This document shows, in pieces, positions 1 through 11,142 of a DNA stretch of 64,000 nt (positions within the stretch are counted from its first letter, which is position 1; each line of letters starts with the position of its first letter). This DNA comes from Panax quinquefolius (Eukaryota; Streptophyta; Magnoliopsida; Apiales; Araliaceae). The position numbers and the translations under genes were made by a program. The stretch spans positions 25,462,950-25,526,949 of the forward strand of contig CM035165.1 in the NCBI GenBank assembly GCA_020205615.1. Direction: 5' to 3'. The notes beneath the pieces were generated by a model. That model did not search any database, was not told where the DNA came from, and saw only the letters and a list, made by a program, of their open reading frames with translations.

Positions 1-1660
1 TTGATATTCCTTCTTTCCTATTGATGAGGATTAAAGGGTTCTAATGTTGATCTGCATTTCATACTGTTCCGCAGGATTTACATGTACCCTCGAGGGAATC
101 GGGTTTAGCATTCACTCCATGTACCAGGCGCTTCATCCTGACTACAGAGCAGTAGTGCATGAGTGGGGATTCGGGGCATTCTTCTCCATCCTTCCCCGTC
201 GTTGTCCCCCGGGTTACCTCGTGGCATTGTTCGAAAGCGATGGTTTCATCGACTCACCACTCCACCCGCCGGATCATGCGAGGTGATGATGACGCCTATG
301 GATTAGCGATTTATCATGGGTATGGAGTTTGGAGGGGAGCCAATGCCTTGCATGGCGAATATCACCCCTACTGCCATCCGATCCTTACTAGGAGTTCGCA
401 TGGGCGCCAAAGGTAGGATCGTCTGCTCGTGTCCTTTGAGCGTAGATGCCATGAGCGGGCTATTGAGTGAGCCCATGCCTGATGATGTCCGGATCAGGGA
501 TCGCGTTCTGCGGTAATTGTTCCTGATCATCATTCGAGGCTGCTTCATAGTAGACAACTCTTCCACGGTATCTTTCACTTTGGTCAGCGCCACACACGAT
601 GTGGACCGTATTGGAGAGTACGATTGGGGCTCTTACACCTTTGCCTATTTCCTCCGGGGCACGCGACGCGCTCGCTGTGGATCGACCGAGGCTTAGCTAG
701 GTTTTTACCCATTTCTGCTGGTGAGTATTTCTCTTGTCTTTTCCCATTCATAGGTTAAGAGTGTTTACTGATAGCAGATGTTTTGCCGTTGTGTTGGCAG
801 TTCTGGGCCTATGAGAGGCTCCCATGTTTCAAGGTCCCGTGAGTGTGTTAGGTTTAGACACCTATCCACGAGGACGACGATGGCACCATTCTTCTATTTT
901 TTTCTGAGGTCCCCGTGTTTCGAGGGATTCACCACCGCCAGATGCAAATGGAGTTGTCGACTTATGGGTACCATTACATGGATTCCCTATTCAGGGGAGC
1001 ATTTAACCATCGGCTTTGAGGATGGACATCCGACTGGAGTCGAGTATTTGATCTCTACCAGGAGAGTTCCTCTCTTCACTGATGGAGGTTGGGAGCTCTA
1101 TTTAGGAGAGCGTGCTATTAGGAGCACCACTGTGGGAGATCCGTACCGATCTTGCCTTGCCCCGCCAGCGTTATTGGCTCAGATCACGCTCATCCGTCAC
1201 TGATATCCCATTGTTAGGGGTTGACGGCTTTGCATTATCAGAGGGCCCATGTAATCACGAGACGTTCCAGCGTTGGTGGTTCCCTCGCACTATTGGAGCC
1301 CAGTCCCGCGCCACACAGTTTATGGGGGACATGGTTCCATGATCTTTGATGATGACGGATTGGGTAGCTTGTGTCCGAGCTCCGACTCATCTGACCCAGA
1401 TTGATAGCTTGACCCGGCAGTTGGATCAAGCACACATATTTATCCGGTATTTGGGCAGAGATCCAACAGAGGCTAAGACATTTGTTCCTTCCAGCTCAGG
1501 TGCTGGCCCCTCAGACGACCCATTTGGTTTTGCCGGCGCAGATCCTCCTCTTTATAGCCCTGATATCCCTATTGATAGAGATCTAGTGACTCAGGAGGAG
1601 TTACATCAGGTGGACAGGATTGAGGACGTGGACATCGAGACCCTGGTCTTCTTCTGATGT
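1..1660 (+). pseudogene. decayed plus-strand coding-like region at the 3' end of OgreA, unrecognised
   Basis: Short plus-strand frames tile this stretch but shift often. The best are 778-1203, 1112-1342 and 1346-1657. The last has a possible helix (SLTRQLDQAHIFIRYLG) followed by a Ser/Pro/Asp-rich tail ending DVDIETLVFF. It may be the C-terminal part of one additional ORF upstream of the DUF7745-like ORF that follows, since a coiled-coil-like stretch and acidic tail is also how that ORF ends. I do not recognise a domain. Base composition (about 50% GC) is clearly higher than in the surrounding LTR and intergenic DNA, which supports former coding function. What the first 750 bases encoded is unknown. 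Confidence 0.35.
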
Positions 1661-2095
1661 ATATTCTCGTTATATCTTTTGATAGGCCTCTGTTAGATAT
1701 TGGGTGGTTGTTCCCCATTCTCGCTATATCTTTCGATAGGCCTCTGTTAGTAGGGCGGTTGTGCCCCATTTCCCTATATTTGTAGCTGTACAAAGCTGAT
1801 GTATTAGATTATTATATTTAGGAATGTATGCACCATTTTTCATTCCCTATATCATATTGCCATCCATTATCTGTTATGCATGTATCATGTTATGCATATG
1901 TATGTATGTCCAGAGATATTCTAAGATCGACCCTTGGATGGTCTTACGACACTACCGCATGTATGTCTTCTTCGACGCTTAGTCAGATAGATCATACCCC
2001 ACCGTCGCTGGTGGCATTAGGTACGCGATCGTGGTACGATAAAGCATGTCACCCCCGAGATAGGGTGATCAGAGATCGACTTCCGCAAAGATACC

Positions 2096-3727
2096 ATGAC
2101 ATTATTGATGTTTCAGGTTCCTGCAGGATTTATAGATGGGATGCTAGAGCATTGGCTGCCTGATAGGCAGGTATTCCATTTCGGCACCCATGAGTTGACT
2201 CCTACTCTGGAGGAGTATACACGTTTGACGATGTCGCCGCTTAGATGCACCTCTCAAGGCACCTAGCTTTGGGAGACATGAGTAGATGATTCATGACTCT
2301 CACAGGATTGAGACGCAGAGTTGTGCAGGATGAGCTAACATCTGGGTACGTGATCTCTCAATGTTTTCTGTATGACAGATTTGGCGCGGAGGATGGCTAC
2401 TCACGATATTTAGGGGATTTCACCGCGTCGGAGGGTCATTGGCGTTTGGCCAGAGTTGATGTACTGTTGCTATGTGTACTGTCATATGTGTACATGTCGC
2501 GATATATGGATGGGATAGATATAGGTGTAATTATGGTCGTGAGAGCTCTCAGGGAGAGTCGTACCATTGTGCCTATGATTGTAGCAGAGACCCTGCGGTC
2601 GATATCCTATTGTTGCACGTATCCTACAGGAGTGTTTACAGGGAGTTCGGTCATGTTGTACGTGTGGTTTATGTCACACTTGAGACCGATTGGTACCCTT
2701 AGACGGCACGGGTATTGCTTCTCCCATGAGGTGGCTATGTCATACTCCTTTCAGCCATCGGAGTGTGCATGATGCTCGATCTGGTCCGCATTTTGGCGTA
2801 TATCGAGATCCATTTAGCATATTGCTTGTGTTTCGGGCTTTACTCACCATATGCCTTCATTACTCACGCCCGGGCATGGATTTCCTCCTCTGGGTCGGCT
2901 TCGAGGGGCGTGACCACTTATCACCCATTGGCCGTGATGTCGTAATTCGACCAGTTCCAGGATTTCCATCCTTTTGAGGGGGCAATAGGTCAGCGTTTAG
3001 CTTCTCGATATCTCTCAGCAGAGGACCGATCCCATGTGTATGCTTGTTGGGATCAACGTGAGATAGCTACTTTTTCTATCACCATCCATTTATTGCTCAG
3101 AGAGTATTCTGCATGGATGGAGACAGATATTTTATCGGCTACAGCAGCATCTGCAGTACCGGATATTGAGTCAGTCGATGCAGAGCCCATGGAGGACATT
3201 GATACCTACATCAAGGAGGAGCCCGTCATTGGGTTGCCAAAGATTTCTTTCAATTCTCCTAGTACCAAGATACTTTTGTGATTCAAGATTTCGACACAAA
3301 AGATTTAGAGCAGAGTCTTCATCTGATGACCTTTGAGAGAGACCAGATTCGATCTATGAAGTCGACTGCTCTTGACATGAGGGACGCCGCTCTATTGGAG
3401 AGAGACGAGGCATTAGATCGCAGAGATGCCGCTGTTGTTGAGAGGAATGAGGCTATATCTGCCAGATATGCAGTGATAGTTGAGCGGGATAGTGCTATAT
3501 CTGCCCGGGATGTAGCCATCACAGATAGTACTGTAGTGAGGTCTCTTACCACTAGCATGATCGTAGAGATGAGCGCATATATTGATGATCATATGGTCAC
3601 CATGCAGATGGCTACAGATCTTTTGGGTCGTGTGGATATTCTCATACAGGAGGCCACAGCTTCGCCTCCATCTTCTGAGAGGGACGCCATGTTGGGCTTG
3701 TTAGCTCGCATATACCCTGACTTGTAG
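2096..3727 (+). pseudogene. antisense additional ORF of OgreA: DUF7745-like domain plus heptad coiled coil
   Basis: This lies on the strand opposite to gag-pol, between pol and the (off-window) 3' LTR. Four frames must be combined. From 2096 the product reads VFHFGTHELTPTLEEY, then (2293-2772) a hydrophobic stretch with TIVPMIVAETLRSISY. Frame 2763-3281 carries one in-frame TAA (2943-2945, looks like CAA to TAA) and HPFEGAIGQRLASRYLSAED. Frame 3278-3727 ends in a coiled coil. The first parts resemble the plant DUF7745 domain, common in retrotransposon-derived proteins. Residues encoded at about 3380-3526 form seven uninterrupted heptads, each starting R-(D/N/Y), such as RDAALLE and RDEALDR. 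The start is uncertain: CAG sites just after 2096 could be splice acceptors. Function is unknown. At least three frameshifts make this copy inactive. Confidence 0.55.
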
Positions 3728-4840
3728 ATGAGCTTGTATTTACCTACACAGACTAGCTTAGCCATTTTATCAGGTACAGTTTACATTGTATATATATCAA
3801 ACAACATTATATATGACAGGGACACATATTTTTGGATCACTTCCCTTTTAGATATGCCTTGCTATTTGCTTGATATTTTACCTGCTGCGTCAGGGCTTGT
3901 GGTCTTGATGTATTCTGAATTCCTCCTAGGTGGATGGACATTGAGTTGTCTCTGGATAGTTCAGAATGGATCATCGATCTGTGTGTATCCCTACCATCTT
4001 TGGTGTCTTGGGACTTATTTCTGGATGGAAGTGTGGAGAGGAGTGTGGCTTTCCTCTTCGAGATTGACCGCACCACAAATGGTCACCAGTACTTCTGTTT
4101 AGGAGAAGCCTAGTTAATTCCACCTCTTATGGATTGGTGTTTCTCTTCAAGGTATGACCACAGCTTAGATGGTCGCCGAATCTCCTATTTGGGAGGAGTT
4201 CAGGTAATTCCATCCCTTTGGTCTGAAGCCAATGAGATGTAATGGATTAAAAGAGAATCCCAGTACCAGTTGACAATGGTTTGTGTTTTGGTAGGGGGTG
4301 AGACCGTACCATGAATGGTTGCCTACGTACTCCTATTAAAGAGGAGATCAGGTCTGCGTAGTTCAAATCTGGTATAAGAGGTTCAAAGTTGTATATGGTA
4401 GAAATGGTGTAGGAATGTTTTTGTTGTTTTTGTTGTTTTTGTTTTATTGCGACCGGACCATATGAAATGGTTGCCTACGTACTCCTATTGAAGAGGAGAT
4501 CAGGTCGACGTAGTTCACCCCTCAGGGCGAGAAGAAAAGCGTGATCCCATGTGCAGGTCAGATTGCGGGGAGGCGAAAGTTTAATCCCTGGTTGAGGATA
4601 AACTGCAAGTATGAGAAGTTTAATCCCAGGTATGGGTAGCCAAACTGTGAACGCAAGAGGTTCAATCCGCTGTGGGATGACCTAAGTTGTATGAGCGCAA
4701 AGGAGAAAGCCAGGCTGCTGGCTTAAAGAGTACGTTTCCCTGAGGGGTAAAGTGTAGAAAAGTTTGTATGTGGTAAAGGGTTAAAGAACCAGAATGACTG
4801 GTGACCTGATGATTATGCACCATGGTGTTTGCGAATTACT
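3728..4840. repeat. non-coding spacer of OgreA with short direct repeats
   Basis: No gene is seen between the end of pol (4841) and the antisense ORF (3727). Two direct repeats of about 50 bp begin at 4317 and 4469. Both start GGTTGCCTACGTACTCCTATT and end in a CGTAGTTCA-type motif, 152 bp apart. Two weaker copies of the motif TCCTATTTGGGAGGAGTTCAG lie at about 4100-4215. From about 4560 to 4700 there are three or four degenerate units with AAGTTTAATCCC or AGGTTCAATCC. Repeated non-coding DNA at this position is typical of Tat/Ogre elements. Confidence 0.6.
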
Positions 4841-6216
4841 TCAGACATAGTACTGTTTCACGACGTCTAAGTTGATGAGTTATGGAAATTCATCGCCGTC
4901 CATCTCTTGCAATCTGAGAGCGCCTCCTGTCAATACTTCCTTGACAATAAACGGCCCTTCCCAGTTAGGAGCAAATTTTCCTTTAGCCTGATCTTGGTTG
5001 TCAAGGATCTTCTTTAAAACCAAGTCATGTTGTTTAAACTGCCGTAGCTGGACTTTTTTGTTGTAGGATCTGGCGATCCTTTGTTGATAAAACTGACCAT
5101 GGAAGATAGCCGCGGTTCGCCTTTCGTCTATAAGAGACAATTGGTGATACCTGTCTTATACCCATTAGTCTTCATCCAGCTGAGCGTCGATCAACACTCT
5201 GAGAGATTCCACCTCAATTTCTATGGGGAGTACTGCTTCCATCCCATAGGTTAAAGCGTAGGGGGTTGCCCCAGTGGAAATACGCATTGAGGTTCTGTAG
5301 GCTAACAGAGTCAGAGGCAATAGGTCAGGCCAATCTTGGTGGTTGGCGGACATCTTTTGCATAATCTTCTTGATGTTTTGTTAGCCGCTTAACAAAGACT
5401 GCTCATCTTCGGACGATAGATGACAGAGTTGAGATGTTTGATGTGGAATTTACTGCATAATTCCTCCATCATTTTGTTGTTGAAGTTCTTGGCATTGTCT
5501 GACACAATCACCTCTGGTTGTCCATATCGACAAACGACATTATTTCTGATGAAAGCAATGATAACTTCTTTAGTAACCCTAGGGAAGGAGGCTGATTCTA
5601 CCCACTTGGTAAAGTAGTCGATCATGGTGAAGATAAACCGATGACCATTACTGGCTTTAGGCTCAATGGGCTCAATAACGTCCATTCCCCACATTGAGAA
5701 GGGCCAAGGCGAACTCATATTGTGGAGTTCCCGTGGAGGGGCGTGTATAGCATTCCCATGAATTTGGCACTAATAGCATCTTTTGACGTGGTCGTTGCAA
5801 TCAGCTTTGAGAGATAGCCAATAATGTCCCATCCTGAGTACTTTCTTGACAAGGAGGGAGCCACTCATGTGGGGGCCATAAACTCCGCCATGGATTTCAT
5901 CCATAAGCCTTTGGGATTGATCTTTATCTAAACATCTGAGGAGACCTAGTCCTGCATCTCTTTTGTAGAGCGCATCTCCACTCAGGTAGAACTTCATAGC
6001 AAGTCGATAGATCCGTCTTTTCTCAGTCATGCTCGCCTTAATGGGTGTAGATCCATCTCGCAGATATTCCTTGATATGCTGATACCAAGGAGGTTGGATG
6101 GGAGGTAGCTCATCCGATACTTCTCCAACATAATTCCCATAGGCTGGGGCCTTGTTCAGGGCAATTGTGACGCTTGACAAGTGTTCCTTGTCTGATATGC
6201 GAATCAAGGAGGCCAA
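4841..6216 (-). pseudogene. OgreA integrase (HHCC, DDE core, C-terminal domain), broken
   Basis: Integrase would splice the cDNA into the host chromosome. On the minus strand from 6216: a spacer, then the zinc-binding region (MDEIHGGVYGPHMSGSLL, later NDHVKRCY). The catalytic core follows in 5389-5718: first Asp in WGMDVIEPI, TMIDYFTKWVE, second Asp in VIVSDNAKNFN, then YRPKMSSLC and a stop. Frame 5165-5362 continues with WPDLLPLTLLAYRTS and GMEAVLPIEIEVESL. Frame 4880-5140 is the C-terminal domain (FAPNWEGPFIVKE), followed by an in-frame TAA and the usual ending DVVKQYYV, stop at 4841-4843. The position of the catalytic Glu is occupied by TAA, and a one-base shift follows directly. There are at least four breaks. 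Confidence 0.85.
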
Positions 6217-6221
6217 AGTTG

Positions 6222-6507
6222 CTAATGTGTCCGCAAATCATTCCTATTACGAGGAATGTGTAGAAAGGAGATTTCTTCGAACTCCAAAGCCATCTTCAAA
6301 ATTTGCCGATGGTAAGGAAGCAAATGTAGTTCCTTGGTTTGATAGATTCCGGTGGATTGTCTGATTACCAACTCTGAATCTCCAAGGACAGTTAACCGCC
6401 TGATGCCCATTAAACGGACAAGTTTTAGCCCCATGAGATAGCCTTCATATTCAGCCGTATTGTTGGTGCTGACAAACAGTAATTTGACTACAATGGGATA
6501 CTGTTCC
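6222..6507 (-). pseudogene. OgreA second (archaeal-type) RNase H, C-terminal part, severed by solo LTR
   Basis: The minus-strand product reads EQYPIVVKLLFVSTNNTAEYEGYLMGLKL, then VLGDSELVIRQ, then PRNRNDLRTH. The Glu in NNTAEYE and the Asp in GDSELV are the second and third acidic residues of the plant-retroelement RNase H fold. The first Asp (MYFDGA) lies on the other side of the Tekay solo LTR, at 8953-9030. This is the extra RNase H that the Tat lineage carries after the RT-linked one. The two halves remain in the same frame if the insertion and one target duplication are discounted, so this domain was probably still open when the LTR element landed. Confidence 0.8.
6503..6507. repeat. left target-site duplication of Tekay solo LTR A
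   Basis: GTTCC here pairs with GCTCC at 8953-8957; four of five bases match. Taking out the LTR plus one copy leaves the interrupted RNase H frame continuous, which supports this 5-bp assignment despite the mismatch. Confidence 0.7.
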
Positions 6508-8952
6508 TGTGAGACCCCAGATTTTATCAATAAAGATTTAAATTTTGTCCAAATAATTTTTAATATTATGGTGTGAATTTGAGATAATATTATAGTTGTG
6601 GGTAGTATTTATAAATTTTGCAAAGTATGCAAGTGGTTATATTATATTCGATTGGCTCTGGGAATATTCGGTTTAGCAGGAATATTCGCATAACTACTCA
6701 ATCATTGGTGGACCCTACAATGTAATTATTGCCGGATTGAGAAAACGACAAAAATATTTTATTGAAATAACGGCGGAAGTTTTACCGCTGATGATCTTGT
6801 TGAACTACTCGGTAGTAAAAGTACAAGAATATGTGTGTGGTTGCATAGTAGTACACAGTATTGATTATATCGATGCTTATGTGAGAAGTCACTCGGTTTG
6901 ATTCCATTATTGTCGATTAATAATATGAATTATTATAGCGATAATGACGCTTTTGTTTTATTCAGTATTATTAACGTAATAAAACGTAAACATCTTTTAT
7001 ATAAAACATAATACTTTATTAAAGTTATTCTATAAATAGAATATATTATATTTTATTATGCATAGTGTTGCATAGTGTTTTTTCATATAGTGTTTTGCAT
7101 AGTGTTGTATAGTGTTTGCATAGTAAAATGTTTTTATATAAATAGAATATATTATATTTTATTTAAAAGATTTTGCTTTAAATATGGACCGTCGATTAAA
7201 GTAAATCAATCTGGACCGTTCATGGATTAATTACTATGCATTCTATTTTCCTATAAATAAGCTCATTCCTTCATTATTTTCTTAATTAATTCTTTGAAAC
7301 TCTAGAGAGAGAAATTATATAGAGAAGCTATAGAGAGAAAATCTATAGAGAGAAAGAAGAAGAGTATTCGGCACTTCACTACTTTGATATCCAAAGTGTC
7401 TTTTTACAAGAAGGGATATTATTTGTTGTACCCGTAGGGGTGTTATTCTTTCTTATTCATGAAGAGAACTTCGTTATTCCATTCATTATTATTCATTGAA
7501 TAACTTTGTAAAAGTGGCATACCCTATACATAACTTGTATAATGCCAGCATACCCTATATACTTGGTGAAATCCTTATATTATTCCATTCTTATTTATTC
7601 TCATTGGAATAACTTTGATACTTGAATCCCCTATACTTGGTGATCTTCTTCGTTATTCCATTCTTTATTATTACATTGGAATATCTCATGCATGTGTTTT
7701 ACACCGGACCTGGTTCCATTGTTTATTATTCCGCATTTATTATTCTGTTGGAATATCCTGTCTGTGTGTTTTACACCGGACCTGGTTCCATTGTTTATTA
7801 TTATTCAGCATTTATTATTCTGGTGGATCATCCCGCTTTTGTGAATTTCACCGACACGGTTCCGTTATTATTATTCTATGGAATAACTTGTCTATGCGCA
7901 AGTACCGCATGCACGGTGATTTCCTTTGTTATTCCATTCTTTATTATACCGGTTGGTTAAAACTTTGACTTCTATACTCCATGAAATTAGTAGAATATTC
8001 TTGATATTTGCGTTTCATCCAAAGATCTTTCATGGAAATATTCTTCCGATCATTCTTGAATTTTACTCTACAAAACAAGATCTTGTTGACAATTTGGGAC
8101 GTTATTAATTCTCGGATAAAATAATTCTTGAACTTGTTTTATTGAATTATTATGTCATTGTCATCATCCTCATGTTATAATATGTTATCTTTGGCTTACG
8201 TGCATAGATGAACTTAGTATGATTATGACCGAGGATCATTCTAAGATAATCATGGCTTGTTATAAATGATGTGATAAAAGTCCTCAAAGTGGCTCGTGAA
8301 TACGTAAATGATGGATAGTTTTTGGTATGATTATGACCGGGGGTGATTTGGTATAGTCATGACCATTGATAATTTGATGAAAATCCTTGACCGTGGTATG
8401 TGAGGGATGATTAGATATTGTGGTTTATTCATTAAACCGAGTCTTAGTGATAAAAATTTATGAAAACCTTTTAAAACATAAAAGATAGTAGACTTTATTT
8501 TCTACTGACTCTTTTAATGGATTGCATATTCATTACCGCAGCTTAAACCGGTTGTCTATTGTATTTTATCGGTTTAACACATGTTGAAGGCTAATGATAA
8601 TTTATTCGCATTATCTTAGTCATAATATTTCATTGGGCTAGTTGAGCTCACCCTTTCTTTCACCGCTTTCTTCGTGAAATGAGAACATACCGGGACGAAG
8701 TCTGGGAACGGAGTAATGGTCCGGAGGATAGCATTAGTAGTCCTCACTATTCGTGAAATAGTGTGATAATAGTTGTAATGAGGACTCCTTTTGAGTTTGT
8801 ATAATATCTAGTAGACAATATTTGTATTCAAACTCACGCTTTATGTCGATTATTACTACGGCGCTTATATTAGTAAGTTGTATTTGAATTTATGTACCAT
8901 GTAAGTGGCGACCCAAGATGGGTGATGTATACCTAATTTTGGGGGCGTCACA
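6508..8952 (+). mobile_element. Tekay solo LTR A nested in OgreA RNase H
   Basis: A single LTR of 2445 bp starts TGTGAGACCCC and ends GGGCGTCACA, with no internal region on either side. It was probably left by recombination between the two LTRs of a complete element. Its start, the TATA box at 7252-7259, the pyrimidine-rich stretch after it (7305-7365) and the 3' end (GTATACCTAATTTTGGGGGCG) match the other Tekay LTRs at 18381, 23857 and 29107. Two features are its own: a minisatellite of CATAGTGTT units at about 7058-7125, and a 74-bp tandem duplication with TTTTACACCGGACCTGG at about 7694 and 7768. Confidence 0.85.
7252..7259 (+). promoter_or_regulatory. TATA box of Tekay solo LTR A
   Basis: TATAAATA sits in the same place relative to the LTR ends as in the other three Tekay LTRs. 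It is followed within about 45-100 bases by CT-rich and GAGA-rich sequence. This would be the Pol II promoter of the element. Confidence 0.6.
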
Positions 8953-9030
8953 GCTCCCCTGTATCAGATACTAGAACTGCTCCAGAACCTTCCATATTAA
9001 TAGCTCCATCAAAATACATCTTCCATGATT
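8953..9030 (-). pseudogene. OgreA second RNase H, N-terminal part
   Basis: The minus strand reads WKMYFDGAINMEGSGAVLVS and then runs into the solo LTR boundary at 8952. The Asp in YFDGA is the first catalytic acidic residue of the second RNase H domain; the rest of the domain is at 6222-6507. The frame is open up to the insertion point. Confidence 0.8.
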
Positions 9031-9043
9031 GGCGCGTATCGTA

Positions 9044-9560
9044 CTAATGGTGTTGATGCGCTGTCATTACTCCTTCATCGGGGAAATATGTTTCCAAGGG
9101 TTTGAAGTCCCCTGAAGGTGCGGCGGCCAGTTGATCCGCGATTCCTTGACCTGTGATGGACTTTTGAATCACATATACGATGTCAAACTGTTGTAGGATC
9201 AACTGCCATCTGGACAGCCGATAATTTAACATAGGTTTGTTGAACACGTACTTGAGAGGATCCACGCGGGATATGAGATGGGTTGTGTGACCATGGAGAT
9301 AATGTTGTAACCTCATGGAAGCCCATGCTAAAGCACAAAACTTCTTTTCGATCAGAGTGTACTTGTGTTCACTGCTGCTGAACCTTTTGCTGACGTAATA
9401 AATAGCCCGTTATTGGCCTCTATCGTCCTTCTGTCCCAGCATGCAGCCCATGGCATTATCACTTATGGACAGGTACTTGAACAAGGGAACATCATCCCCT
9501 GGTGGTACCAAGACGGGAGCTTTGACTAGCTATTTCTTGATTGTAAGGAAGGCATTCTGG
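9044..9560 (-). pseudogene. OgreA RT-linked RNase H and tether
   Basis: The minus strand contains AIYYVSKRFSSSEHKYTLIE and ALAWASMRLQHYLHG, then LISRVDPLKYVFNKPMLNYR and GIADQLAAAPSGDF. This is the ordinary RNase H that follows RT in Ty3/gypsy elements. In Tat elements it has decayed into a connecting domain because the second RNase H does the work. Stops and shifts occur around 9320-9430, so only 9044-9316 forms a single frame. The order RT - RNase H - second RNase H - integrase agrees with the Tat lineage. Confidence 0.75.
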
Positions 9561-9563
9561 CAC

Positions 9564-10815
9564 TCATCTTTCCATTTCATGGAGCAGTTCTTCCTTAATT
9601 AGCTTGAAGATTGGCTCACAGGTTGCTGTGAGTTGGGAGATAAACCTGCTGATGAAGTTGATTCTTCTCAAAAATCCACGTATTTCCTTCTCTGTCTGAG
9701 GAATGGGCATTTCAGTGATGGCTTGGATTTTGGCAGGATCCAACTCAATCCCTTTATGGCTGACTAGAAATCCTAGCAACTTGCTCACGATTAACGCCAC
9801 GCCACAAAGATTTAATGGATTCAACTTCAAGTTGAACTTACGCAACCTGTTGAACAACTTTCTAAGATGGTCTATATGGTCATCCTCCTTCCAGGATTTG
9901 ATAATGATGTCATCCATGTAGATCTCAATCTCTTTGTGCATTAAGTCGTGGAAAAGAGCCATCATAGCTCGTTGATAGGTAGCTCCGGCATTGATGAGGC
10001 CGAATGACAATCGTCTATAGCAGAAAGTTCCCCAAAGAGTGATGAAAGCGCTTTTTTTCACGATCTTCCTCAAGAACCATGATCGATGGTACCCCCGAAG
10101 CAATCAATAAAGGAGTACATGTCAGACAAGCGCGAAGATTGTCGATGAGAATGTGGATAAATGGCACGGGAAAGCAATCTTTTAAGCAAGCTTTGTTCAA
10201 GTCCCGGTAATCCACGCAAACTCGCACCTTCCCTCCAGGTTTAGGTACGGGTACAATGTTGGATATCCACTCAGGATATGTAGACACCATTATGATGCCA
10301 GCTTGAAATTGTTTCACAATTTCTTCTTTCACCTTTAAACTCCACTCAGGTTTCAGTCGCCTGAGTTTCTGCTTGACTGGCTTAAATCCCTCTTTATTGG
10401 GAAGGACAATGTCAGTTGACAAACCAACCATGTCTTCATGAGACCATGCAAACACATCCTGGAATTGGGTTAATAGCGTAACCATATCATTCTGTTGGTT
10501 TGGGGTAAGGCCTGAACCAATCTGGATTACCTTAGGGCTTTCTAAGGTTCCGAGATTGAAAGAAGTGGTTTGATCAAGGTTGGGTTTGGGTTTGTCTTTG
10601 ACCCATTCTTGAATTTCTGGAGGCACCTCAATGTCATCCTGTATATCCATCAAGGCTGAATTCATCTCTACATCAAAGGTACAATCTCTATGTAGAAGAG
10701 GCACCATATCAGCAAGTGCAGGCACATCTAAATTCAGAGTCCTAAAACAAAATATGTTTTCACTTAGTATATATAAAATGCGTTGATCATACACAGTGTT
10801 AGCATGTACTGGCAA
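9564..10815 (-). pseudogene. OgreA reverse transcriptase, two frames
   Basis: The N-terminal frame (10015-10815) has GFKPVKQKLRRLKPEW, VPVPKPGGKVRVCVDYRDLN and DCFPVPFIH (fingers and palm). A frameshift near 10060-10110 moves the reading to 9564-10103, which has SAFITLWGTFCYRRLSFGL, NAGATYQRAMMALF and the active-site box YMDD (codons 9909-9920) followed by LGFLVSHKGIEL. YMDD rather than YVDD is unusual for plant gypsy elements but catalytically plausible. The DNA for the conserved segment between the DLN motif and the FIT motif is garbled. RT copies the element RNA into cDNA in the cytoplasmic particle; this copy could not. Confidence 0.88.
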
Positions 10816-11142
10816 AATAAACTGCTAATACTGTACAAAAAAGTAAGCAGTTATTATATCTACAGGGCAGAAAGAGTTCTGTCCATTTTACCCTCGTCGA
10901 CCAAAGCAAGGAATGTTGTCCCAATTGGCAAGGGTAAAGTCCGGGTGGACCGCAGTGATGGAGGGATTGTCATCATCCTCCCTGTCCCGAATGATGGCCA
11001 TTACGTCTAGGCAATCATCGTCTGGGGTGTATCTGTTGGTATGTTCATCATGAATGATGATGCGTATACTGGACATCATCCGTATAACGTCTTGCTTGAT
11101 TCTTCATTCCTCTTCTTCCACTACGGGATTTGGAACAAAGAT

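Noticed and set aside
7615..7968. Two overlapping frames of about 115 codons rich in Tyr, Ile and Phe
   Set aside because: They lie within Tekay solo LTR A, follow a 74-bp tandem duplication and read equally well in two frames, so no coding signal.
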